Source: Oleiharenicola sp.
GTDB lineage: Bacteria > Verrucomicrobiota > Verrucomicrobiia > Opitutales > Opitutaceae
Length of the DNA stretch: 61,523 bases
Reading direction: 5' to 3'
Assembly (NCBI GenBank): GCA_025363455.1
Contig: JANYDW010000077.1
Location: 1-61,523 of the forward strand
A model generated the notes under the pieces. It had not been told where the DNA came from. It did no database searches and saw only the letters and a list, made by a program, of their open reading frames with translations. The position numbers and the translations under genes were made by a program. Of this stretch, positions 33,553 to 45,093 are shown piece by piece (within the stretch, counting starts at the first letter, position 1; each line of letters opens with the position of its first letter).

Positions 33553-35418
33553 ATGAAACTCACCGGAGCAGAAATCATTTGGGAATGCTTACAGAAGGAA
33601 GGCGTGGACGTCGTGTTCGGTTATCCGGGCGGCGCCATCCTGCCGACCTACGACGCGATGACCAAGTATTCGAAAATCCACCACGTGCTGGTGCGCCACG
33701 AGCAGGGCGCCACGCACATGGCTGACGGCTACGCCCGGGCGAGCGGCAGGGTCGGCGTGGCCATCGCGACCTCCGGCCCCGGCGCGACCAACATGGTCAC
33801 CGGCATCGCCACCGCGATGATGGATTCCTCCCCGATCGTGTGCATCACCGGCCAGGTCGGCTCCAAGGCAATCGGTACCGATGCCTTCCAGGAGACGGAC
33901 GTCACCGGTGTCACGTTGCCGATCACCAAGCACAATTACCTCGTGACCAAGCCGGGCGACATCGCCCGCGCGATCCGCGAGGCGTTCTACATCGCCCAGA
34001 GCGGCCGCCCGGGCCCGGTGCTGGTGGACATCACCAAGGATGCGCAACAGATGACCTGCGAGTTCGACTGGGAGGCGGCCGCTCCGCGGTTGCCTGGCTA
34101 TCGCCCTACGCACCGTGCCCCTTCGTCGGAGTTTGCCCGCGCCGCCGAGCTGATCAATTCCGCCAAGCGTCCGCTCATCCTCGCCGGCCAGGGCATCCTC
34201 AAGTCCGGCACAACCGCCGAGGTGCTCAAGCTCGCCAAGACGGCGGGCATCCCGATCACCACCACCTTGCTCGGTATCGGCGTCATCCCGGCGTCGTCCC
34301 CGTTCAACCTCGGCATGATGGGCATGCACGGTGAGGCTTGGGTCAACGAGGCGATCCAGCAGGCCGATCTGCTCATCGCTCTCGGCATGCGCTTCGACGA
34401 CCGCGTCACAGGCAACCTCAAAACCTACGCGCTCAACGCGAAAAAGATTCACGTCGATATCGACCCGACCGAGATCAACAAAAATGTCCCGGTGGACGTC
34501 GCACTCATTGGCGACCTTCGCGAGGTGCTCGCCGAGATTCAGCCACAGGTGAAGAAGGCCGACCATGCCGAGTGGTGGGCCACCATCAACGCCAGCCGCG
34601 GCGATGCCGCCGTGCGCGACATCCAATCGCTGCCCGACAGTGGCCACCTCTACGCCGCCCACGTCATCAACGATCTCTGGCGCCTCACCCAGAAACGCGA
34701 CACCATCGTCGTCACCGACGTCGGCCAGCACCAGATGTGGGAAGCCCAGTATTTCCGCCACGAGAAACCCCGCTCGCTCATCACCTCGGGCGGGCTTGGC
34801 ACCATGGGCTTCGCCCTGCCGGCAGCGATCGGCGCCAAGTTCGCGTGTCCCGAGAAGGACGTGTGGGTGGTCGTCGGCGACGGCGGCTTCCAGATGACCT
34901 CCTGCGAACTGGCCACGGCCGAGCAGGAAGGCATCAAGGTCAACGTTGCGATCATCAACAATTCGTTCCTCGGCATGGTGCGCCAGTGGCAGGAGTTTTT
35001 CTACGACAAGCGCTATGCCGCCACGCCGATGACCGGTCCGGACTTTGTCAAGCTCGCCGAGGCCTACCGCCTCAAGGGTCTTCGCTGCAACAAGCGCGGC
35101 GACGTGAAGGCCACCGTCGAGAAGACGCTCGCGGCCAAGGAGACCGTCGTCATCGACTTCGTCGTCGAGAAAGAGGACTCGGTGTTCCCGATGGTCCCCG
35201 CCGGTGCCGACCTCGACAAGATGATCCGCCGCCCGAAGCAGGACGTCATGCTGGAGTCCGGCTCCGACAAGGAGTGGGAAATGCCCGGCTCGACGCTGCC
35301 GAATGTCTTCGCCGAGGCGAAGGCTGAGGCCAAGGCGCTCAACGGGCGCGGCAAGGCCGCCCGTGCCTCCGGCCCAGCCCGCAAGACGCCGAAATCCGCC
35401 AAATCCAACCGCCGCTAA
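33553..35418 (+). CDS. ilvB: Acetolactate synthase, catalytic subunit
   Basis: 621 aa. ThDP-dependent fold: GYPGGAILPTYD with the ThDP-activating Glu in VLVRHEQGATHMADGYARA, FAD-binding middle domain, and the metal/ThDP motif GDGGFQMTSCELATAEQ...NNSFLGMVRQWQ. It condenses pyruvate with pyruvate or 2-oxobutanoate. The last 35 or so residues, Ala/Lys/Arg-rich (KAEAKALNGRGKAARASGPA), extend beyond typical IlvB and are probably disordered. Followed 12 bp later by the regulatory subunit. Confidence 0.97.
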   Translation: MKLTGAEIIWECLQKEGVDVVFGYPGGAILPTYDAMTKYSKIHHVLVRHEQGATHMADGYARASGRVGVAIATSGPGATNMVTGIATAMMDSSPIVCITGQVGSKAIGTDAFQETDVTGVTLPITKHNYLVTKPGDIARAIREAFYIAQSGRPGPVLVDITKDAQQMTCEFDWEAAAPRLPGYRPTHRAPSSEFARAAELINSAKRPLILAGQGILKSGTTAEVLKLAKTAGIPITTTLLGIGVIPASSPFNLGMMGMHGEAWVNEAIQQADLLIALGMRFDDRVTGNLKTYALNAKKIHVDIDPTEINKNVPVDVALIGDLREVLAEIQPQVKKADHAEWWATINASRGDAAVRDIQSLPDSGHLYAAHVINDLWRLTQKRDTIVVTDVGQHQMWEAQYFRHEKPRSLITSGGLGTMGFALPAAIGAKFACPEKDVWVVVGDGGFQMTSCELATAEQEGIKVNVAIINNSFLGMVRQWQEFFYDKRYAATPMTGPDFVKLAEAYRLKGLRCNKRGDVKATVEKTLAAKETVVIDFVVEKEDSVFPMVPAGADLDKMIRRPKQDVMLESGSDKEWEMPGSTLPNVFAEAKAEAKALNGRGKAARASGPARKTPKSAKSNRR

Positions 35419-35429
35419 CCCAACCCGTC

Positions 35430-35990
35430 ATGGCCAAACATACCCTCATCGCCTATGTGGAAGACGTGCCCGGCGTGCTTAACCGCGTCGCCTCACTCTT
35501 CCGCCGCCGCAACTTCAACATCGACTCGCTCACTGTCGGCGGCACGGACCAGCCCGGCGTCTCGCGCCTGACCGTTGTAGTCGACACCACCGAGGCCGGG
35601 GCCCGCATCGTCGAGGCCAACCTCTACAAGTTGGTCAACGTCCTCCGGGTCGACGATCTCACCCACAAGGCCTCGCTCACCCGCGAACTCGGCCTCGTGA
35701 AGATCAAGGTCTCGCCGGAGACCCGCGCCCAGGTGCTGCAACTCGTCGAGGTTTTCCGCGCCCGCGTGGTCGACGTCGACGAAAAGACCATCACGGTCGA
35801 AGTCACCGGCACGCCGGAGAAGATTGCCAAGTTCGAACTTATTGTGCGCCCTTACGGCATCGTCGAGATGGTCCGCACCGGCGCCGTCTCGATGGCCCGT
35901 GGTCATGAGCCGGTCTCGTCGGCCCCTCCATTGGTCCGCACGGCCGCCGATCACCACCACGACACCTCCGGCATCTCGATGTCTGTCTAA
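35430..35990 (+). CDS. ilvN: Acetolactate synthase, regulatory subunit
   Basis: 186 aa. N-terminal ACT domain (TLIAYVEDVPGVLNRVASLF RRRNFNIDSL, binds valine) and C-terminal ALS_ss domain (LVKIKVSPETRAQVLQLVEV, FELIVRPYGIVEMVRTGAVS). It stimulates IlvB and confers valine feedback inhibition. About 25 extra C-terminal residues with a His-rich ADHHHD patch are unusual. The 155-bp gap to ilvC holds a palindromic repeat. Confidence 0.96.
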   Translation: MAKHTLIAYVEDVPGVLNRVASLFRRRNFNIDSLTVGGTDQPGVSRLTVVVDTTEAGARIVEANLYKLVNVLRVDDLTHKASLTRELGLVKIKVSPETRAQVLQLVEVFRARVVDVDEKTITVEVTGTPEKIAKFELIVRPYGIVEMVRTGAVSMARGHEPVSSAPPLVRTAADHHHDTSGISMSV

Positions 35991-36007
35991 CTTACAACCA
36001 CCCGACC

Positions 36008-36092
36008 GTCATCCTGAACGCCGTGAAGAATCCACGAACGTTTTATCATCGACCCCTGAATTCTTCTCCCGCCACCGCGGGATCAGCATGAC
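36008..36092. repeat. Palindromic repeat inside the ilv operon
   Basis: GTCATCCTGAACG...GTGAAGAATCC...ATTCTTC...GGGATCAGCATGAC: outer arms GTCATCCTGA/TCAGCATGAC and inner arms GAAGAAT/ATTCTTC. Lies between ilvN and ilvC; in the mRNA it would fold into a long stem. Confidence 0.6.
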
Positions 36093-36145
36093 AAGGCATA
36101 TTTCCCAGAACCCCGACCCTAAATACCAGAACCACTTTTATCACC

Positions 36146-37156
36146 ATGGCTAAAATCTACTACGACAAGGATGCGAACCTCTCGCTCATCCGCGGCAAGA
36201 AAGTTGCGATCATCGGCTACGGCTCCCAAGGCCACGCCCATGCGCTTAACCTGAAGGACAGCGGCGTGAAGGTCCGCGTTGGACTCTCCGACAAGAGCAA
36301 GTCCGTCGCCAAGGCCCAGAAGGCCGGCCTCACCGTTGGACCCGTGGCCGCCGTCGCGGCCTGGGCTGATGTGATCATGGTGCTGGTGCCGGACCACGTC
36401 CAGGCCCGCCTCTACAAGGCGGAAATCGCCCCGAACCTCACCGCCGGCAAAATGCTGATGTTCGCCCATGGTTTCAACATCCGCTTCAAGGGCATCGTCC
36501 CGCCGAAGAACGTCGACGTCACCATGATCGCCCCGAAGTCCCCCGGCCACCGCGTGCGCGAGGTGTTCCAGGAGGGCGGGGGCGTCCCCGGCCTCATCGC
36601 CGTTTACCAGAACGCCACCGGTAACGCCAAGAAGCTCGCACTGTCCTACGGCCGCGGCATCGGCTGCACTCGCGCGGGCGTGCTCGAGACGACGTTCAAG
36701 GAAGAGACCGAGACCGACTTGTTCGGCGAGCAGGCGGTGCTCTGCGGCGGCTGCGCCGAGCTGGTCAAGGCCGGCTTCAAGACCCTCGTCGACGCGGGCT
36801 ACCAGCCCGAGATCGCCTACTTTGAGTGCATGCACGAGCTGAAGCTCATCGTGGACCTGATGTACCGCGGTGGCCTCAATTACATGCGTTACTCCGTCTC
36901 GGATACCGCCGAGTGGGGCGACTACGTTTCCGGTCCGCGCGTCGTCACCAAGCAGACGCAGAAGGAAATGAAGCGCATCCTCAAGGACATCACCACGGGC
37001 AAGTTCGCCAAGCGCTTCATCGACGAGAACAACAAGCATGGTCGCAAAACCATGGACAAGTTCCGCAATCGCGAGCGCGGGCAGAAGATCGAGGTCGTCG
37101 GCGCCAAGTTGCGCGCGATGATGCCGTTCCTCAACCCCGTCACGATCTCGAAGTAA
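36146..37156 (+). CDS. ilvC: Ketol-acid reductoisomerase (class I)
   Basis: 336 aa, the short class I size. N-terminal Rossmann domain with [17 protein letters not shown] and [10 protein letters not shown] (Ser residues after the second strand suit NADPH), then the knotted C-terminal domain with [12 protein letters not shown] (metal-binding Asp and Glu) and [16 protein letters not shown]. It isomerises and reduces acetolactate or acetohydroxybutyrate with Mg2+. Downstream of ilvN in the same orientation. Confidence 0.97.
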   Translation: MAKIYYDKDANLSLIRGKKVAIIGYGSQGHAHALNLKDSGVKVRVGLSDKSKSVAKAQKAGLTVGPVAAVAAWADVIMVLVPDHVQARLYKAEIAPNLTAGKMLMFAHGFNIRFKGIVPPKNVDVTMIAPKSPGHRVREVFQEGGGVPGLIAVYQNATGNAKKLALSYGRGIGCTRAGVLETTFKEETETDLFGEQAVLCGGCAELVKAGFKTLVDAGYQPEIAYFECMHELKLIVDLMYRGGLNYMRYSVSDTAEWGDYVSGPRVVTKQTQKEMKRILKDITTGKFAKRFIDENNKHGRKTMDKFRNRERGQKIEVVGAKLRAMMPFLNPVTISK

Positions 37157-37175
37157 TCGGAAAGAAAGAGTTTTC

Positions 37176-37358
37176 ATGACTAATCGCGACCAACGCCATT
37201 CGCTCTGCGCCTCATCCGGGGTGCGGCTGCCGTATGGTTGGGCCGCGAGGGGTCTTCGACTGCGACTTATCGGGGAGCTTTCAGCTGGTTGCGTGGCCTT
37301 GCGCCGCGAAGCCACCGGCAAGCTCCTGCTTTGGTCGCCCGTTAACCTGCAAAGCTAA
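37176..37358 (+). CDS. Possible small ORF between ilvC and leuA
   Basis: 60 codons from ATG 37176 ([20 protein letters not shown]...), ending 23 bp before leuA. One of the few ORFs here with a purine-rich stretch (GGAAAGAAAGAG) at the right distance for ribosome binding. Eight Leu in the second half and an LLL run raise the idea of a leu leader, but no terminator follows. Could equally be non-coding spacer. Confidence 0.3.
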   Translation: MTNRDQRHSLCASSGVRLPYGWAARGLRLRLIGELSAGCVALRREATGKLLLWSPVNLQS

Positions 37359-37381
37359 CAATTCGAAAACCTCTTTCTTCC

Positions 37382-38995
<1,614 letters not shown>

Positions 38996-38998
38996 GCC

Positions 38999-40603
38999 AT
39001 GGCCGGAACCCCAACAGTTTCCATCGAGGTTTTCGACACCACGCTCCGCGACGGCGGGCAGACAGAGGGCATCTCGTATTCGGTCGACGACAAGCTGCGC
39101 ATCGCGCGCAAGCTGGACGAGCTCGGCGTGGCATTCATCGAGGGCGGCTGGCCGGGCTCCAATCCCAAGGACGCGCTATTCTTTGAGCAGGCCCGCAAGG
39201 AAACCTGGCAGAACGCAAAGATCGTGGCGTTTGGCGCCACGCGCCGCGCCAAGCTCAAGCCCGAGGATGATGCCAGTGTCCGCGCCCTCGTGGCGGCGGG
39301 CACGGAGGTCTGTGCGATTTTTGGCAAATCCTCCGTGCTGCATGTGCAGGAAGTACTGCGCACGACGCTGGAGGAGAACCTGAAGATGATCGGGGAGACC
39401 GTGGCCTACCTGCGCGCGCAGGGTAAACGCGTGATCTACGACGCCGAACATTTCTTCGACGGTTTCGACCAGAACGCGGACTACGCTCTGCAGTGCCTCG
39501 CAGCCGCCCACCAGAACGGGGCGGAAACGCTCGTCCTGTGTGACACCAATGGGGGTCACTTGCCGTGGGAAGTAGCCGCCACGGTGCAGGCGGTGCAGAA
39601 GCATTTCGGTCCGGCCGTGCGTGTGGGCATCCACCTGCACGATGATTCTGGCTGCGGCGTCGCCAATAGTATCGCGGCGATCCACGCCGGCGCAGTTCAT
39701 GTCCAGGGCACGATCAACGGTTACGGTGAACGCTGCGGCAACGCGAACCTCTGCGTGGTGATCCCGAACCTCGAATTGAAGCTCAAGCTACGGGCGCTAC
39801 CGGAAGGCCACCTGGTGCGTTTGCACGAGGTTGCCCGGTTTGTAGCCGAGGTCGCGAACTTCGCCCCCAACGACCAGATGGCGTACGTGGGCGAAAGCGC
39901 TTTCGCCCACAAGGCGGGCGTGCACGTATCGGCGATGCAGCGTCATCCCGACGCTTACCAGCACATCGATCCGAAGGCGGTCGGCAATGCGACGCGGGTG
40001 GTGATCAGCGAACTTTCCGGCCGCGCGAATGTGGTTTCGAAGGCGGGTGAGCCTGGTTTTGAGAATATCGATGCCGCCACCAGCACGAAGGTGGTCGAGC
40101 TGATCAAGGCGAAGGAGCACGAGGGATTTTCCTACGAGGCCGCGGAGGCCAGCGCGGCCCTGCTCGTGCGCCGGCTTAGGCCCGGCTATGAGCCATTGTT
40201 TTCCCTGCTCGACTATCGTGGCATGGTCAGCCGCCACGGCGACCGGCACCTCGCCGAGGCCACCATCAAGCTCAACGTGCGCGGGCACGAGGTACACACG
40301 GCCGCCGAGGGCAACGGGCCGGTCAACGCCTTCGAAACGGCGCTACGCAAGGCCCTCCAGCCGCTGTTCCCGGCGGTCGCGCAGATCCAGCTGACCGACT
40401 ACAAAGTCCGCATCCTGAACAGCAACACCGGCACCCGCGCCATCACGCGCGTCCTGATCGACTGGCATGATGGCGACACGCGTCGCTGGAGCACAGTGGG
40501 GGCCGGCACGAACATCCTTGACGCCACCTGGCTGGCGCTGGCCGATGGCTACGAGTTTGCGCTGAGTGCCCCGGTCGCGGTCACGAAGGAATCCATTGCA
40601 TGA
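38999..40603 (+). CDS. cimA: Citramalate synthase
   Basis: 534 aa, paralogous to Leu[59 protein letters not shown], then a regulatory domain. The GG in TLRDGGQ, the GISYS segment and [13 protein letters not shown] set it apart from LeuA and match the direct CimA family. It makes (R)-citramalate from pyruvate and acetyl-CoA, leading through LeuCD/LeuB to 2-oxobutanoate, so isoleucine need not come from threonine. The last four bases overlap leuB (ATGA). Confidence 0.93.
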   Translation: MAGTPTVSIEVFDTTLRDGGQTEGISYSVDDKLRIARKLDELGVAFIEGGWPGSNPKDALFFEQARKETWQNAKIVAFGATRRAKLKPEDDASVRALVAAGTEVCAIFGKSSVLHVQEVLRTTLEENLKMIGETVAYLRAQGKRVIYDAEHFFDGFDQNADYALQCLAAAHQNGAETLVLCDTNGGHLPWEVAATVQAVQKHFGPAVRVGIHLHDDSGCGVANSIAAIHAGAVHVQGTINGYGERCGNANLCVVIPNLELKLKLRALPEGHLVRLHEVARFVAEVANFAPNDQMAYVGESAFAHKAGVHVSAMQRHPDAYQHIDPKAVGNATRVVISELSGRANVVSKAGEPGFENIDAATSTKVVELIKAKEHEGFSYEAAEASAALLVRRLRPGYEPLFSLLDYRGMVSRHGDRHLAEATIKLNVRGHEVHTAAEGNGPVNAFETALRKALQPLFPAVAQIQLTDYKVRILNSNTGTRAITRVLIDWHDGDTRRWSTVGAGTNILDATWLALADGYEFALSAPVAVTKESIA

Positions 40604-41670
40604 ACGCTAAAATCGTCCTTTTGCCCGGTGATGGCATCGGTCCCGAAGTGGTCGGAGAAGCCCGCCGGGTGCTCGACGCCGTGGCGCAGCTTTTCGGCCA
40701 CCAATTTGAATACTCCACGCATCTGCTGGGCGGTTGCGCCATCGATGCGACCGGGACGGCCCTGCCCGAAGCCACGCTCAAGGCCTGCCAGGCTTCCCAT
40801 GCGGTTCTGCTGGGCGCGGTGGGTGGACCGAAGTGGGATGACCCCTCGGCCAAGGTGCGGCCTGAGCAAGGACTGCTGGCCATCCGCAAGGGTCTTGGCC
40901 TCTACGCCAATCTGCGTCCGGTGAAGGTGATTCCATCGCTGGCAAAACTTTCGCCGCTGAAGCCCGAGCGTTTGGCCGGGGTGGACTTCATCGTCATCCG
41001 CGAGCTGACCGGCGGCCTGTATTTCGGCCAACCCAAGGGCCGCACCAAGACCGCCGAGGGCGAGACAGCCGTCGACACGCTCATCTACACGGACGTCGAA
41101 ATCCGCCGGATTGTGCGTCTGGCATTCCAGCTGGCGCGCGGGCGGCGCAAGCACGTCACCTCGATCGACAAGGCCAATGTGCTCGAGTCGTCTCGCTTGT
41201 GGCGTCAAATCGCCATGGAAGTGGGCAAGGAATTCCCCGACGTGAAGCTCGAGCACCAGCTGGTGGACTCGGCCGCCATGCGCCTGATCACCCACGCCGC
41301 CCAGTTCGACGTGATCGTGACCGAGAATATGTTCGGCGACATCCTGACGGACGAAGCGGCCGTTCTGGCTGGCTCACTCGGCCTGTTGCCCAGCGCCTCG
41401 CTGGGCGAGGGGAAGCTGGGGCTTTACGAACCTATCCACGGCTCGGCCCCGGACATCGCGGGCAAGGGCATCGCCAACCCTACGGGAACCATTCTTTCTG
41501 CCGCCATGCTGCTGCGCCACTCACTCGGTCTGGAAGCTGAGGCGCGAGCTATTGAGGCGGCCGTCAGCTTCGCCATTGACGAAGGCTGCCACACCGGCGA
41601 CCTCGGTGCGGCAAAACCGATCAATACCAACCAGATGGGCGACGCAGTCCGCGCACGCCTCAAGCGTTGA
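40600..41670 (+). CDS. leuB: 3-isopropylmalate dehydrogenase
   Basis: 356 aa. Beta-decarboxylating dehydrogenase: [89 protein letters not shown]. It oxidises 3-isopropylmalate with NAD+; the same enzyme type handles methylmalate in the citramalate route. Translationally coupled to cimA by an ATGA overlap. leuC and leuD are not in this window. Confidence 0.96.
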   Translation: MNAKIVLLPGDGIGPEVVGEARRVLDAVAQLFGHQFEYSTHLLGGCAIDATGTALPEATLKACQASHAVLLGAVGGPKWDDPSAKVRPEQGLLAIRKGLGLYANLRPVKVIPSLAKLSPLKPERLAGVDFIVIRELTGGLYFGQPKGRTKTAEGETAVDTLIYTDVEIRRIVRLAFQLARGRRKHVTSIDKANVLESSRLWRQIAMEVGKEFPDVKLEHQLVDSAAMRLITHAAQFDVIVTENMFGDILTDEAAVLAGSLGLLPSASLGEGKLGLYEPIHGSAPDIAGKGIANPTGTILSAAMLLRHSLGLEAEARAIEAAVSFAIDEGCHTGDLGAAKPINTNQMGDAVRARLKR

Positions 41671-41686
41671 GCAAAAACCTTCCTCC

Positions 41687-42895
41687 ATGTCCCTTTCCAA
41701 CTCCAAGCCCACCCTCGACACGACCCGCTTTATCGCGCGCCACGTGGCCGGCCTGCGCCGCTCCGGCATCCGTGACTTCTTTGAACTGGTCGCGAAGACC
41801 GACGGCGTCATTTCGCTCGGCATCGGCGAACCCGATTTCGACACCCCGCAGCCCATTCGGGACGCCGTGAAGACGGCAATGGATACGGGCAAGACCCACT
41901 ATACCTCCAACCTCGGCCTGCCCGAACTTCGCAAAGAAATCAGTCGATACGTCGAGAGCTACTTCCGCGTCGGCTACAGTTGGGAAAACGAGGTGCTCGT
42001 GACCGTCGGCGTCTCCGAGGCGCTCGACCTCGCGTGCCGCGCCCTGCTGAATCCGGGTGACAAGGTACTCTACCACCAGCCCTGCTATGTTTCCTATGCC
42101 CCGACCGTGGAGCTGGTTCATGGTGTGGGTGTGCCGGTGGCCACGAGTGCGGCGGAGCAGTTCTCGCTCGATGAACCGGCCCTGCGGTCCGCGTGGCAGC
42201 CGGGCTGCAAGCTGCTGCTCCTGAACCTGCCTTGCAACCCGACCGGTGGCGTCTGCTCGCGCGAACAGCTCGAGCGCATCGCCAGGTTCGCCATCGAGAA
42301 GGACCTTATCGTCGTCAGCGATGAGATCTATTCGGAGCTCATCTTTGAGGGCACACACACTAGCATCGCCAGCCTGCCAGGCATGCGGGAGCGTACATTG
42401 TTGCTGCATGGGTTTTCCAAGGCCTTTGCCATGACCGGATTTCGGCTCGGGTATGCGTGCGGCCCGGCGCCGCTGATTGAGGCGATGATGAAGGTGCATC
42501 AGTATTCAATGCTGTGCGCCCCGAGCATCAGCCAGGAGGGTGCGCTGGCGGCACTACGGTTGGGCGACGACGCTACCAAGTTCATGCGCGACCGCTACCG
42601 CGAGCGCCGCGACCTGTTCGTGCGTCGGATCAACGCGGCCGGCATCAAGTGCCATTCACCCCGCGGCTCCTTCTACGCCTTCCCCTCGATCACCTCAACG
42701 GGTTTGGACGAGAGCGAGTTCGCCCGCCGTCTGCTTACTGAGTTCAAGGTGGCGGTAGTGCCCGGCACGGCATTTGGCGATGCCGGCAAAGGCCATGTGC
42801 GTGCTTGTTTCACGGCCAATGAGCAGAAACTCAATGCCGCCTGCGACCGCATCGAGCAGATGCTGGCCACGCTCAGCACCAACGCCCCGGCCTAG
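41687..42895 (+). CDS. Class I/II PLP aminotransferase (AspC-like)
   Basis: 402 aa from ATG 41687, 16 bp after leuB. Fold-type I features: GVISLGIGEPDFDTPQPI, the Asn-Pro-x-Gly of NLPCNPTGGVC, VVSDEIYSELIF, and the PLP lysine in LLHGFSKAFAMTGFRLGY, with a late Arg in VRACFTAN. Families of this type transaminate aspartate, aromatic or branched oxoacids. Its place at the end of the ilv/leu operon suggests it may take part in the final transamination, but sequence alone points only to the I-gamma subgroup. The stop overlaps the convergent porin gene by 3 bases. Confidence 0.9.
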   Translation: MSLSNSKPTLDTTRFIARHVAGLRRSGIRDFFELVAKTDGVISLGIGEPDFDTPQPIRDAVKTAMDTGKTHYTSNLGLPELRKEISRYVESYFRVGYSWENEVLVTVGVSEALDLACRALLNPGDKVLYHQPCYVSYAPTVELVHGVGVPVATSAAEQFSLDEPALRSAWQPGCKLLLLNLPCNPTGGVCSREQLERIARFAIEKDLIVVSDEIYSELIFEGTHTSIASLPGMRERTLLLHGFSKAFAMTGFRLGYACGPAPLIEAMMKVHQYSMLCAPSISQEGALAALRLGDDATKFMRDRYRERRDLFVRRINAAGIKCHSPRGSFYAFPSITSTGLDESEFARRLLTEFKVAVVPGTAFGDAGKGHVRACFTANEQKLNAACDRIEQMLATLSTNAPA

Positions 42896-43581
42896 AAGTT
42901 GACGGTCAGGCCGGTGGTGAACCACAGGTTGTTTTTCCCTGCGCCAGCGAGGTCGTGTGTGGCCCAATTGACTCCAACCGTGAAGGTGGAGGTTTCGCTG
43001 ATCTTGCAAGGCACGGCCACGCCGAGGCTGCAGAAGGCGTAGCTGGCTCCGTGATCGGGGACAACGCTGCCCACTGCGCCCGACAGGCTCAGGGTGGCGC
43101 TGGCATTGAGCGGCATGCTGTAGCCGGCCGTCCCCTGGATCGTGGTGGCAGCCAGGTTGAAATCGCGAAATAAATATGCCCCCACGTTGGTTCCACCGAG
43201 CGCGCCATTTATCCCGAGATACCCCTCGAAGGTGTGTCTGGACACTCCCGCCTTGGCGTCAGCCTGCGGATAATAATACAAGGTGGCGCCGGCATCGAGG
43301 TTCCAGCCACCGGTCAGCATGAAATTGTGGCCGGCATTGAAATCAAATTCCGAGTCCTGCCGGGCGGCGAATGGTTGGTTGAGCCAGAGACCAACATAGT
43401 TGTCTCCCGCCGTGAGCTTAAGGGAAGGCTGGAAGGAGGCGCGGGCCAAGGGCAGTCCGCGAAACACATACTTGCTGGCATAGGGAAAATCGGCCGTGAC
43501 CACATAGGTCGTTGCTTCGAGCCGGGCGGAGAGCATGGCACCCGCCACGAGCATCGCGAACGCGAGGAACAATTTTCTCAT
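42892..43581 (-). CDS. TorF-family putative porin
   Basis: 229 aa from ATG 43581, with a Sec signal (LFLAFAMLVAGAMLSA). Alternating beta strands with aromatic ends, e.g. YVVTADFPYASKYVFRGLPL, DSEFDFNAGHNFMLTGGWNL, ATLYYYPQA, and a terminal aromatic (TVNF) typical of outer-membrane barrels. The family was named TorF and is often linked to amtB-glnK. Paralogous to 43713-44498. No promoter of its own was found; a terminator separates it from the upstream porin, so expression is uncertain. Confidence 0.8.
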   Translation of the reverse strand: MRKLFLAFAMLVAGAMLSARLEATTYVVTADFPYASKYVFRGLPLARASFQPSLKLTAGDNYVGLWLNQPFAARQDSEFDFNAGHNFMLTGGWNLDAGATLYYYPQADAKAGVSRHTFEGYLGINGALGGTNVGAYLFRDFNLAATTIQGTAGYSMPLNASATLSLSGAVGSVVPDHGASYAFCSLGVAVPCKISETSTFTVGVNWATHDLAGAGKNNLWFTTGLTVNF

Positions 43582-43642
43582 GCCGGTTGTTTGTAGGCGG
43601 TTGGGCCAACGACGGCGAGGGTCATTTGCGGGAATAGCGGGC

Positions 43643-43672
43643 AAAAAAAGCCCGCGCCGTGAGGCGCGGGCT
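43643..43672 (-). terminator. Rho-independent terminator after the upstream porin gene
   Basis: On the minus strand AGCCCGCGCC-TCAC-GGCGCGGGCT followed by TTTTTT. Located 41 bp after the 43713-44498 stop. Confidence 0.85.
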
Positions 43673-43712
43673 GGATAGAACGAGTTAGCGGTGTTTACTG
43701 GGCCGCGAGAGA

Positions 43713-44498
43713 TCAGAAGGAGATGGCGTAGCTGAGGGTGAACACGGCGCGACCGACGGCGGCGGTGTTCAGCATCCTGTGGTCGGTGCCGATCTTGATG
43801 TAGTTGTTCGAACCCTTCGTGTAGGCGACCCCGAGCGTGAGCTTGGAGCCGGTGGAGACCTGGAAGGGCATGGCGACACCCACCAGATAATAGTCACCCA
43901 CGTTCTTCGCCTTCGGCGTGGTGTCCTCGAAAGCATCGGTCCACTTGAAGGTTCCGACGGTGGCCGTGAAATCCAGTTCGGATTTGATGTCGGGGAGTGG
44001 GATGGCGTAGGCGGCGGACAGTTCCAGCGTCGGGCCTTTCAACACGAAGTCATAGTAGACCTTGGGCGTGAATTTCCAGCCGGAGATGGAATAATTAAGC
44101 GCAAGATTCGGCTCAAAGGTGCCTTTGTAGAATCCGTTGGCTTTCTTCGCATTCGGGTAGGTGTAGAAGGTGAAACCGGGTACCAAGGTGGTGTCCTTGG
44201 CGACGTCAAAGGAGTAGGTGCCGTAGAAATCGAACTCAGGATCCGATTGGCCGTCCACCTTGTTCGAAATCGGGGTGCTGGCCCACACGCCGACCGCCAG
44301 GCTGCCTTGGTCGTATTCAAGCGTCGGCTGGAACGATGGTCCACCGAGACGGGCACCGCGAAACATATATTGCGACGCGAATGCCGGCGTAAAGACCCAG
44401 GTTGAGCTGGGTGCGGCGGGAGCAGCCGCCGCGGTATCGGCGGAGAGCGAGGCGCCTGTCGTCAGGAGCGCGGCGAGGATGAAAGCAGTATTCTTCAT
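43713..44498 (-). CDS. TorF-family putative porin under a sigma-54 type promoter
   Basis: 261 aa with a Sec signal (FILAALLTTGASLSA). The strands resemble the smaller neighbour: WVFTPAFASQYMFRGARLGG, DPEFDFYGTYSFDV, PGFTFYTYPNAKKANGFY, ending FTLSYAISF, an aromatic C-terminus for barrel assembly. Probably an outer-membrane channel. A near-perfect -24/-12 promoter lies 94 bp upstream (44592-44607), tying it to nitrogen control with glnK and amtB. Cargo unknown; small nitrogenous solutes are a guess. Confidence 0.82.
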   Translation of the reverse strand: MKNTAFILAALLTTGASLSADTAAAAPAAPSSTWVFTPAFASQYMFRGARLGGPSFQPTLEYDQGSLAVGVWASTPISNKVDGQSDPEFDFYGTYSFDVAKDTTLVPGFTFYTYPNAKKANGFYKGTFEPNLALNYSISGWKFTPKVYYDFVLKGPTLELSAAYAIPLPDIKSELDFTATVGTFKWTDAFEDTTPKAKNVGDYYLVGVAMPFQVSTGSKLTLGVAYTKGSNNYIKIGTDHRMLNTAAVGRAVFTLSYAISF

Positions 44499-44591
44499 GT
44501 TTGTTGGTAGGTTTGGATTTTCTTTGTCAGGCCTATGGCCGGCTCGTTCCGCGGTGACAGGGAGAACCGGCCTTTCGGCCTATGGATTAAA

Positions 44592-44607
44592 AGCAAGCTT
44601 CGGGCCA
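44592..44607 (-). promoter_or_regulatory. Sigma-54 (-24/-12) promoter for the porin gene
   Basis: Minus strand TGGCCCGAAGCTTGCT against consensus TGGCACG-N4-TTGCW: only one fixed position differs (A to C). GG and GC are 12 bp apart as required. Implies RpoN plus an activator such as NtrC. Confidence 0.75.
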
Positions 44608-44672
44608 AACTCATGAAGAATATTAAGAATCAAAGAATCCATAGCAGCCCCGTTACTCAGCGAGCGGGAGAC

Positions 44673-44711
44673 AAAAAAGACCCCGGCACTGGACGGACCA
44701 GTACCGGGGTC
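44673..44711 (-). terminator. Rho-independent terminator of amtB-glnK
   Basis: Minus strand GACCCCGGTACT-loop-AGTGCCGGGGTC followed by TTTTTT, 26 bp after the glnK stop. Confidence 0.9.
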
Positions 44712-44736
44712 GGAAGCTATGGCTGATCTGGCTTGA

Positions 44737-45087
<351 letters not shown>

Positions 45088-45093
45088 TTAAAG

